Shown here piece by piece: positions 9,050 to 16,148 of a stretch of 33,339 nucleotides of DNA. Source of the stretch: Chloroflexota bacterium (GTDB lineage: Bacteria > Chloroflexota > Dormibacteria > Aeolococcales > Aeolococcaceae); NCBI GenBank assembly GCA_005880445.1, contig VBGJ01000031.1:1-33339 (forward strand), in the 5' to 3' direction. Position numbers and translations under genes: made by a program. Under the pieces are notes generated by a model. The model was not told where the DNA came from. It was given only the letters and a program-made list of their open reading frames with translations, and searched no databases. Position 1 is the stretch's first letter. The number at the start of each line of letters is the position of its first letter.

Positions 9050-10684
9050 TCAGTGCCCGGTCGCGAGCTGCACCGCCTTCACGAGCAGCATCAGGATCGC
9101 CACCACCAGGTAGCTGCTCAGCGCCGCCAACGCGATCTGGCGCGCGCGCGAGGGAGCGGGCCGCGTGAGGAGCGCGACCGGTGGCATCCGCCACGTGTCG
9201 CGGTCCTCCCGTGCGGAGGCCGGCACCCGCGCGCCTGCTCCACCTCGCTGCACGAGCGCCAGCGAGACCAGCGCCGCAGCCAGGATCGACGCGAGCACAA
9301 CCAGGAGCACCACGATGTCGAGCGACGGGAAGATGGTCGTGGCCACCAGGATGAGAGACAGCACGATCAGCACACCCAGGATCACGCTCGCCAGCGCGTT
9401 GAGCCAGGGTCGGTTCACCCAGGGACCGAGCACATCGCGGTCGTTGCAGAGCAACAGGAGAAACAGGCTCGCGCTGGGCAGCAGCAGGCCGGCAAGCGCC
9501 TGCACCGCCGTCGTGAAGAGACCGAGGGGCGCCCCAGGGATGAGGACGATTGCCGCCGCCAGCGTGACAAGAACCGTGAAGCTCGCGTAGAAGGGCTTCG
9601 CCTCGCTCCACGGCCGGTGCAGCGAGTGGCGAATGCCGAACACGTCGCCGAACGCATATGACGTCGCCAGCGTCACCGCGCTGGCGCCGATGATGGATGC
9701 GTCGATGAGCACCACCGCGAAGATGGCACCGGCGGACGAGCTCACATGCCGGGCCAGACCGGTCGCGACCGCCTGGGCGTTGACGAAGTGCCCCGCTTCC
9801 GGTGCGCCCTGAAACGCCGCAGCCGCGGTGATCATGACGGCCGCGGCCCCGACGATGACGACCAGCGCGCCGATGACCGTGTCGGCGCGCTCGTATGGAA
9901 TCCAGCGCGGCGTGATCCGCTTGTCGATGACGTTCGACTGCTGAAAGAACAGCTGCCACGGCGCCACCGTGGTGCCGACGATGGCGATGATGAGCAGCAC
10001 CGAATTCGATGTGATGCCGCCCTGTATGCCGGGGACAACCAGATCGTGCAGTATCGCGCCGCCGGTTGGGTGCGAGAGCACCGCGAGCGGTATGACGAGC
10101 AGGTTTCCCACCAGGAACGCAAACATCATGCGCTCCCAGGTGGCGAATCGCCCGGTGACGGTGATTCCCACCAACAACAGTGCGGCGATGGGCACTGCGA
10201 TGAACGGCGACAGGCCGAAGTACGCAGCGCCGAGGCTGACGCCGATGAACTCCGTGGTGATGGTGAGGAAATTGAGCAGGAACAGGTCGCCGACGGAAAA
10301 GAATCCCCAGAACCTTCCGAAGCGCTCGAAGATGAGTCGCGCGTGTCCCACACCGGTGACGGCGCCCAGCCGCACCACCATCTCCTGGTTGACGATGAGC
10401 ACGGGGATGAGCAGCAAGAGCGTCCACAACAGGCTCGTGCCGTGGTTCTGCCCCGCCTGGGCGTAGGTGGCCACGCCACCGGCGTCGTTGTCGCCCACCA
10501 TGACGATGAGACCCGGACCCATGATCGCCAGCAGCGCAAGCATTCGCCCGCGCCACGAGCGGCGGACAACCTCGTGCTCGCGGATGGTGCCGAGCGCGCC
10601 CTTGATGTCGCCCAGGTGCGCGTCGTCGAGGACGGCGGACGCACGGGTCGAGCGCCGAGTGTTGTCAGACTTCTCGTCGATCAT
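9050..10684 (-). CDS. NRAMP (SLC11)-family transporter of a non-canonical, putatively Mg2+-related (NRMT-like) type
   Basis: 544 aa, multi-TM. TM1-like segment MGPGLIVMVGDNDAGGVATYAQAG aligns to NRAMP GPG...DPGNxAT. TM6-like segment IVGTTVAPWQLFFQQS aligns to the MPH helix. Start chosen at ATG 10684 with GAGG Shine-Dalgarno 6 nt upstream. Confidence 0.88.
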   Translation of the reverse strand: MIDEKSDNTRRSTRASAVLDDAHLGDIKGALGTIREHEVVRRSWRGRMLALLAIMGPGLIVMVGDNDAGGVATYAQAGQNHGTSLLWTLLLLIPVLIVNQEMVVRLGAVTGVGHARLIFERFGRFWGFFSVGDLFLLNFLTITTEFIGVSLGAAYFGLSPFIAVPIAALLLVGITVTGRFATWERMMFAFLVGNLLVIPLAVLSHPTGGAILHDLVVPGIQGGITSNSVLLIIAIVGTTVAPWQLFFQQSNVIDKRITPRWIPYERADTVIGALVVIVGAAAVMITAAAAFQGAPEAGHFVNAQAVATGLARHVSSSAGAIFAVVLIDASIIGASAVTLATSYAFGDVFGIRHSLHRPWSEAKPFYASFTVLVTLAAAIVLIPGAPLGLFTTAVQALAGLLLPSASLFLLLLCNDRDVLGPWVNRPWLNALASVILGVLIVLSLILVATTIFPSLDIVVLLVVLASILAAALVSLALVQRGGAGARVPASAREDRDTWRMPPVALLTRPAPSRARQIALAALSSYLVVAILMLLVKAVQLATGH

Positions 10685-10694
10685 GTCGGACCTC

Positions 10695-10714
10695 GTGCCG
10701 TCGAGCGACGGCAC
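10695..10714 (-). promoter_or_regulatory. Perfect hairpin immediately upstream of the NRAMP-gene Shine-Dalgarno
   Basis: GTGCCGTCG-CT-CGACGGCAC is a 9-bp perfect inverted repeat directly abutting the GAGG SD (10691-10694). Confidence 0.45.
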
Positions 10715-10850
10715 AGCTGGCGGCGATGCCCGCTCAGCGGCTTACGACGTGACCAAAACCGTGAGCGAGCCTGCAGGAGGCAGCGGTTGGTGAGGACTTC
10801 CGTCGTCGTCCATCGCGGCCTCCGAGCGCCCGACCGTCGGTCGCACCGCT

Positions 10851-10916
10851 GAAGGGGTGGCGCCCGGCGGGCTCCGGCCTCATCAACCGGTCACGCGCCG
10901 GCTGATGCACCCCTTC
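10851..10916 (-). promoter_or_regulatory. Putative expression-platform stem downstream of the M-box
   Basis: Minus strand GAAGGGGTG ... CACCCCTTC (9-bp perfect) enclosing CATCAGCCGG-CGCGTGA-CCGGTTGATG (10 bp with one G-U). No poly-U follows. Confidence 0.5.
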
Positions 10917-11066
10917 TCGTCAGAGCTTTGGCGCTGAACGGCGTAGTCCGGTCGGTCAGCCACTTAGGGAAACCCCTTGTGCCGGGGAAACCTGGTCTGA
11001 CCCGGAGCGTGTCTCCACGGGTGGGGTCAGTGGCCTGTGTCCGTTCAGCCGCCTCGCCGAACGAGG
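10916..11066 (-). promoter_or_regulatory. M-box (ykoK leader) Mg2+ riboswitch aptamer
   Basis: Minus strand: CCUCGUUCGGCGAGGCGGCUGAACGGACACAGGCCACUGACCCCACCCGUGGAGACACGCUCCGGGUCAGACCAGG...GGCUGACCGACCGGACUACGCCGUUCAGCGCCAAAGCUCUGACGAG. It matches the Bacillus M-box as I recall it: CGUUAGGUGAGGC, GGAGAUACGCUGCUGCCC, GACGCC..GGGUCAACAG, CCUAUGCCAUACAGUGCUAAAGCUCUACGA. P1 CUCGUU/GACGAG. Confidence 0.85.
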
Positions 11067-11091
11067 TGCGGCTTTACCGCCGTCAAGTCTA

Positions 11092-12384
11092 TCAGCCGCT
11101 GCTGGCGTCGGCCTCCGCACGACGGCGCCACGAATCGGGGAGCATCGCCTCGAGCACGTCGTCGACGGTGATGACGCCGATGATGTGATCCGCATCGTCG
11201 ACCACGGGAGCGCACGTGAGGTTGAAGTCCGCCATCATGCGCGCCACCTCGGGGAAGTCGTCTGTCGGGTGCACGTGAGTCTTGCCGCGCTGCTTCAAAT
11301 CGGAGAGATGATCACCGTCGGTGTGCTGCACGAGCAGCAGCAGCGGGACCGCGCCGGCGAGGCGGCCTTCGGTGTCGGTGAGGAAGATGTCGGCGGCGAT
11401 CTGCTCCGACACGTCTGCCGAGCGCACGGCCGCGAGCGCATCTGAGACCGTGCCCTCTTCGGGCACCGAGACGAAATCCGGACTCATCAGCCCACCGGCG
11501 CTGTCGGCGTTGTAGCTGAGCAGCGCGCGCACCTTCGCCTGCTGGGCCGGCGGCAGCAGGGCGAGGATCGGCGCGCGGCGTTCCTGGTCGAGCTCGGTGA
11601 TCAGGTCGGCGGCGTCGTCCGTTCCCATCTCGGCGAGCACCGCCGCCGCCTCTGCGTCGGAACGCGACTTGAGAAACTCGACCTGATGCTCGGTGTTCAG
11701 CTCTTCGAACACGTCCGCCTCGAGCTCGGGGTCACCGTGCACCGCTGAGATGATCTCTTCTCCTTCCTCGTGCGACGCGTGCTCGACGATGTCGGCGATC
11801 TGCGCGGGGTGGAGACGGCGCAGGCGGCGTAACGGGAGCAGCAGCCGCGAGGTGGGCACGTGTCCCACGAACGGCTCGACATTCGCCCAGTCGACAAACC
11901 CGCGCGTCTCGCGTGGGCGCGACCGCAGCCGCCGTGGGAGCAGGCGCCGGAGGAAGCTGCCCCTGCCGGGCTCGACGCCGACCACCCGCCACGCGTCCCC
12001 GCCCCGGGCCAGCTCGATGTCGTTCGCGGTGACGAGCCGTCCCGAGTCGACGCTGATCACGCTCCGGCCGAGCACGTCCTCGCGCAGCAGCACCTCGCCC
12101 TGGCGTCGCTCGAAGCGCGCCAGGCTCAGCATCTCGCCGGTCAGCTGCACGCCCTCCGCGGTCAGATCACCGATGCGGTTGAGCGGGACGAACAGGCGCC
12201 GGCCGGCGATGCGCCCGACGAGCCCGCTCACCGGCGGATAGCCGCCTTCGGCGAGGCGAACGATGACGTCGTTGATGCGCCCGAGCCTCTCGCCGGCACG
12301 GTCGACGATCCGGCTGCCCACCACTTGGGTCAGCCACAGACGGGCCGCGGGCTGGGCCGTGTCTCCCGCCGGTGAGAGCTCCAT
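11092..12384 (-). CDS. Soluble MgtE N-domain + CBS-pair protein with N-terminal PRC-barrel-like region; no transmembrane pore domain
   Basis: LHPAQIADIVEHASHEEGEEIISAVHGDPELEADVFEELNTEHQVEFLKSRSDAEAAAVLAEMGTDDAADLITELDQERRAPILALLPPAQQAKVRALLSYNADSAGGLMSPDFVSVPEEGTVSDAL (MgtE_N and CBS1) ... CAPVVDDADHIIGVITVDDVLEAML (CBS2), ending at residue 430 without hydrophobic helices. Confidence 0.92.
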   Translation of the reverse strand: MELSPAGDTAQPAARLWLTQVVGSRIVDRAGERLGRINDVIVRLAEGGYPPVSGLVGRIAGRRLFVPLNRIGDLTAEGVQLTGEMLSLARFERRQGEVLLREDVLGRSVISVDSGRLVTANDIELARGGDAWRVVGVEPGRGSFLRRLLPRRLRSRPRETRGFVDWANVEPFVGHVPTSRLLLPLRRLRRLHPAQIADIVEHASHEEGEEIISAVHGDPELEADVFEELNTEHQVEFLKSRSDAEAAAVLAEMGTDDAADLITELDQERRAPILALLPPAQQAKVRALLSYNADSAGGLMSPDFVSVPEEGTVSDALAAVRSADVSEQIAADIFLTDTEGRLAGAVPLLLLVQHTDGDHLSDLKQRGKTHVHPTDDFPEVARMMADFNLTCAPVVDDADHIIGVITVDDVLEAMLPDSWRRRAEADASSG

Positions 12385-12546
12385 CTGTCATCAGTCTGCC
12401 ACGACCACGGCGCCAGCCACCGTCCGTGCTGTGTCCGTCCTGGTCACGGACAGTGGAGCGATGCGCGCGACGTTCCCGTGGGTTGGAGGTACGTGGTCGG
12501 CGGGCGGTAGAATGCGCGGCCGGAGGAAGGAGATCTGCGCACCATC

Positions 12547-13092
12547 GTGGTCGTCAGCCGGACCGGTGAGCTCGCCGAGGCGCTGCGTCACGGAGTGCCG
12601 CGCGAGATGGCGGTGGTGATCGACGCACGCCCACGAGAGGCCGCCGGCGCGATCAGCGCGTGCACTCCCTTTCCATGGATGCTCGTCGCCGACGCGGGCG
12701 CCGTGCCGGCCCCGGCGCTGGCCGTTGCCCGGCGGCATCCCGTCATCCTCGCGTGGCGCGGTCGACCGCCTGCAGAGGCACCGGCGCACACGCGTGCATT
12801 CACGAGCTTCGCCTCGCTTGCGGAGTTCGTGACCCGCGCGCTGTGTGGAACCGTGGGCGGGATGCGGCTCGGCCGCGGAGTCGGCGTCGATCTCGACTCG
12901 GGTGAGGCGGTGCGTGGCGCGGCGCTGGAGGCGCTCGTCGCGCTGCACCCGGCCGGCTTCGACCTTCCGCTGTCGCGCTTCAACTCCGCCGCGCATGCGC
13001 TGGCGCGTCGTGGGATCGCATGGCGTCCGGCGCACGATGCCGCCGGCGGCGTCGTGCTCGCGCGGGTCGCGCCCGCGGGAGCACGTGCGTGA
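12547..13092 (+). CDS. Unknown protein, first gene of a three-gene cluster with a receiver-domain protein
   Basis: 181 aa ORF; stop overlaps the next GTG (GTGA). TAGAAT -10-like box at 12508. Exact start uncertain. Confidence 0.6.
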   Translation: MVVSRTGELAEALRHGVPREMAVVIDARPREAAGAISACTPFPWMLVADAGAVPAPALAVARRHPVILAWRGRPPAEAPAHTRAFTSFASLAEFVTRALCGTVGGMRLGRGVGVDLDSGEAVRGAALEALVALHPAGFDLPLSRFNSAAHALARRGIAWRPAHDAAGGVVLARVAPAGARA

Positions 13093-13754
13093 AGGCAAAT
13101 CCGGAGGCACTGCTGCTCGAGGACGATGCCCAGACGCTGGAGGAGCTGCGGTCGCACTTCGCGCGCAAGCGCTTCTATCCGCTCGCCGCGCGGAGTGCCA
13201 CGCGCGCGCTCTCCTTGCTCGAGAACAACGGCGAGTCCAGCCGGCCTGTGCTCGCCGTCATCGACTGGGATCTGCGCCTGGCACCCGACAACCGGAGCAC
13301 GTCGGGTGACGTGCTCGCGCGGCTGTCCCATGACTTCGCCGAGTGCCTGGTCATCGTGTACTCGCAGAACATCGACGCGTTCCATGTGCGCAGCGACATC
13401 CACCGGGCACATCCGCGCGCGTGGCTGCACGACAAACGCGACGGTGTCAGCTCACTCATGGTGCGCATCGACCGCATGCTCGACCAGCAGGTCGGCGATC
13501 TGCGCGTGCACCAGGGCACGGTTGTGATCCACATGCCATCGCAGGACGAGCATCACCATCGCGAGGCGGTCCGGCTCGTCGTGCATCATCCCGACATCGT
13601 CACGTTCCACTCCGACACCGCGACCAAGGCGGTGCGGCGCTTCGGCGACTGGCTCACGCGGCACGACTCGATGGTGAAGCTGGTGAGCCTGGGCAACCGG
13701 AAGTACCGCCTCGCCGTCCCCGCGGCGACAGGCCCCGACCCACCGCGCACGTGA
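13089..13754 (+). CDS. Receiver (REC)-domain protein with uncharacterised C-terminal domain
   Basis: MKANPEALLLEDDAQTLEELRSHFARKRFYPLAARSATRALSLLENNG...PVLAVIDWDLRLAP...LVIVYSQ...WLHDKRDG: acidic ED pair, phospho-Asp in VIDWD, T/S-like and Lys positions. Confidence 0.75.
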   Translation: MKANPEALLLEDDAQTLEELRSHFARKRFYPLAARSATRALSLLENNGESSRPVLAVIDWDLRLAPDNRSTSGDVLARLSHDFAECLVIVYSQNIDAFHVRSDIHRAHPRAWLHDKRDGVSSLMVRIDRMLDQQVGDLRVHQGTVVIHMPSQDEHHHREAVRLVVHHPDIVTFHSDTATKAVRRFGDWLTRHDSMVKLVSLGNRKYRLAVPAATGPDPPRT

Positions 13755-14969
13755 ACCTCGGGCTCGCCGACCTGCGTGCTCTGCCGCTTGCGTCCGCGCT
13801 CTTCGATGCGCACGGCGACGTGGTCGCATGCACGCCGGAGTGGCGCGGCGCCGGGCCGGGCGCGGCCGCGTATCCCGTGCGGCGAAGCCGTCTCGTCGTC
13901 TGCGTGGACCCAGCCGCTCCATCGTGCGCGGCGCTTCTCGAGCGACTGCTCGACGAGCTCGACGCAGCGGCGACGGCGGTGGCTGCACCGTGGTCGTTGC
14001 GCCTGCGCATGCTCGCAGCATCGCTGCGCCTGGTGGCCGGCCGCAGCGTGGCGGCGGAGGGCGGCACGTCGGACGATGTGCTGCAGCTCGCCGCCGCGGG
14101 TATCGAGGCGCGCACGGCGCTGCGCCTCGACATCGAAGGCGGCGACGCGCGTCCGGTGCGCGCACCAGAGGCCGCGGCGCTGATCCGGAATCCGCGGCGC
14201 GCACGTCGCCACCGCACGCCGTCACGACGAGCGGGAGCGATGGGGGCTCGGCTTCGCGCGCATCGCCGCAGACGCCATCGGCGCGCTCGTGCATGCGCCG
14301 TACAGCGACGGCGGCGTCACCAGTGCGACGCTGGAGTTTGGCGTGGGGCGGCTCGCCCTGCCGCTGGCAGCGGTGCGTGAGGGACGAGTGCTTCGCGCCA
14401 CACGCGCGTGGGATGAGGAGACGCGCCTCGGCCCCGGTGCGGACGTGTCAGTTGATCCGCGCGCCACCGCGGCGCTGCGCGCGGCGCAAGACGCCGGCGG
14501 CGCCATCGCACGGAGCGGAGGCTGGAGCGCACGGGCCGCGCGTGGACTGGTCTGGATCGCAATTCGACCGGATGACGTCGCCGACCGCGCGCGCGACGTC
14601 ATCGACGGGCTCGCGCACGAACGCGCGCTCACCGATGGCGTGGAGGAGCCGCGACGCGCCCGCATCGGCGCGCTCGGTCACCTCCTCGGCCGCTTGCTCG
14701 GGACGCCCATCCAGCGCGTGCCCGCACCGGCGTGGGTGCGGCGGATGCGCGAGCTGGCCGGGCCCTTCCGGCTCGACATGTCCATCCCCGACTTCGCCGG
14801 CGTCGGCGCCACCGACCCCTCCGTCTGTGCGTTGCTCGCGGCCGAGGTCGGCGAGCGCTTCGAGGTGGACGGGGACTCGCTGTGGCTCACCGTTCGTCCG
14901 TGGGCGGCGCGCGACCCGCTGCTGTCGCCGCTTGCCCGCGCCGATGGAGGCCGAGTCGCGCTGAGCTGA
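13751..14969 (+). pseudogene. PAS-like protein of unknown function, apparently frameshifted near 14180-14215
   Basis: Frame 2: VNLGLADLRALPLASALFDAHGDVVACTPEWRGAGPG...APEAAALIR. Frame 3: GAHVATARRHDERERWGLGFARIAADAIGALVHAPYSDGGVTSATLEFGVGRLALPLA...LLSPLARADGGRVALS*. Protein-like sequence switches frame without an obvious start codon for the second part. Confidence 0.55.
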
Positions 14970-15646
14970 ACCGGCACGCTGCACACGGTGAGCAGAGCGT
15001 GCGCGGTCGCAGCGACCAGCGGATGCACCACCAGCCTCACCGCAGACTCGCCCGCGGCACGCAGCACCGCCTCGAACCGGATCAGGTCGTGCGCGAGCAA
15101 CTGCTCGGCGCGCCGCACCGCGCTGCGCGGCAGCGACGGGGGCTCGTCGCACGCGAGCAGGCGTCGTGCACCCTCGCCGGTCTCGTCGTGCTCCGGTGGC
15201 GCCCCGCGCGTGAAGGCCGCATGCCACACGTCGTGCGCCAGGAGCAGATTGGGACGAAGCCCGCGAAGCGCGTCGTCGAGCCGCGCCGACGACGGCGACG
15301 CGGTGTCCTCGTGCTCCAACAGCGTGAGCAGCAGCAGCGAACGATGCCGCAGCACCCAGTACGCGGCCACGCCGGGCGTGAGGAGCCGGGACACGCGCAG
15401 ATCGGTGACGGCCACCCGCCGTGTCGACGTCGCCTCGCCGTCGGGCTCCAGCACCTCGGCGACGGGCGAGGCGCCGCGCGACGCGATGGTGCAGACGAGC
15501 GCGGTCGGCCGCCAGACAGCGGCGGCCTCGTCCCACCAATCGACGGGCAGGTCGCGGCAGCGACGGGAATCCGGCTCGTGCGCGAGAGCCCGCCAGAGCA
15601 AGGACGGTGCGGCGCGATCGCTCCGCACCGGTGCGAGCAGATCCAT
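14678..15646 (-). CDS. Uncharacterised protein; 3' end overlaps the convergent upstream gene
   Basis: 322-aa ORF MDLLAPVRSDRAAPSLLWRALAHEPDSRRCRDLPVDWWDEAAAVWRPTALVCTIASRG... The part downstream of ~14985 is low-complexity and antisense to the + gene. Confidence 0.55.
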   Translation of the reverse strand: MDLLAPVRSDRAAPSLLWRALAHEPDSRRCRDLPVDWWDEAAAVWRPTALVCTIASRGASPVAEVLEPDGEATSTRRVAVTDLRVSRLLTPGVAAYWVLRHRSLLLLTLLEHEDTASPSSARLDDALRGLRPNLLLAHDVWHAAFTRGAPPEHDETGEGARRLLACDEPPSLPRSAVRRAEQLLAHDLIRFEAVLRAAGESAVRLVVHPLVAATAHALLTVCSVPVQLSATRPPSARASGDSSGSRAAHGRTVSHSESPSTSKRSPTSAASNAQTEGSVAPTPAKSGMDMSSRKGPASSRIRRTHAGAGTRWMGVPSKRPRR

Positions 15647-15734
15647 GAGCTGTGTGGTGGGACGTGAACTGAGACGGTTCCTGGACGGCGCGCGATGGCG
15701 TGCTCAGCAGTATGAGACAGGCACGTCGAAAACG

Positions 15735-16148
15735 CTAGGGGGGTTCCCACCAAGCATCCGGCTCACCGCCCCATGCCGGATCGCGGTGCGCGGCGCGCAC
15801 CACCGTCTTGATGTTCCCACGAACGTTGAAGTCTCCCACGACCTCGCAGTATCGCGGCGCCATCGCCGTGACGAGATCCGTCAGCACCGAGTTCACCACG
15901 TCTTCGTGGTACACGTGCCGGTCGCGAAAGGCGTTGATGTACAGCTTCAGCGACTTCAGCTCCACGCAGCGTGGCCCCGGCACGTAGCGCACGCGCAGCG
16001 TGGCGAAGTCGGGAAAGCCCGAGCGGGGGCACAGGCACGTGAACTCGGGAATCGTGAACTGGATGGTGTAGTCGCGTTCGGGCGTGCGATTGTCGAAGAC
16101 CTCGAGCTTCGCCTCACGGATGGCGCGCTCGCCGTACAGCTCGCTCAT
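15735..16148 (-). CDS. queF: NADPH-dependent 7-cyano-7-deazaguanine reductase
   Basis: FTIPEFTCLCPRSGFPDFATLRVRYVPGPRCVELKSLKLYINAFRDRHVYHEDVVNSVLTDLV: QueF signature with catalytic Cys and the ELKSLK..F..... HE motif. Confidence 0.96.
   Translation of the reverse strand: MSELYGERAIREAKLEVFDNRTPERDYTIQFTIPEFTCLCPRSGFPDFATLRVRYVPGPRCVELKSLKLYINAFRDRHVYHEDVVNSVLTDLVTAMAPRYCEVVGDFNVRGNIKTVVRAAHRDPAWGGEPDAWWEPP

Noticed and set aside
9746-10852. 368-aa + ORF antisense to the NRAMP gene and part of its leader
   Set aside because: Low-complexity charged sequence (DEHGDEQQERPQQ) typical of antisense GC-rich frames; NRAMP and M-box on the minus strand explain the region.
11092-12384. Annotating the MgtE-like protein as a Mg2+ transporter
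   Set aside because: No transmembrane segments; the MgtE pore domain is absent.
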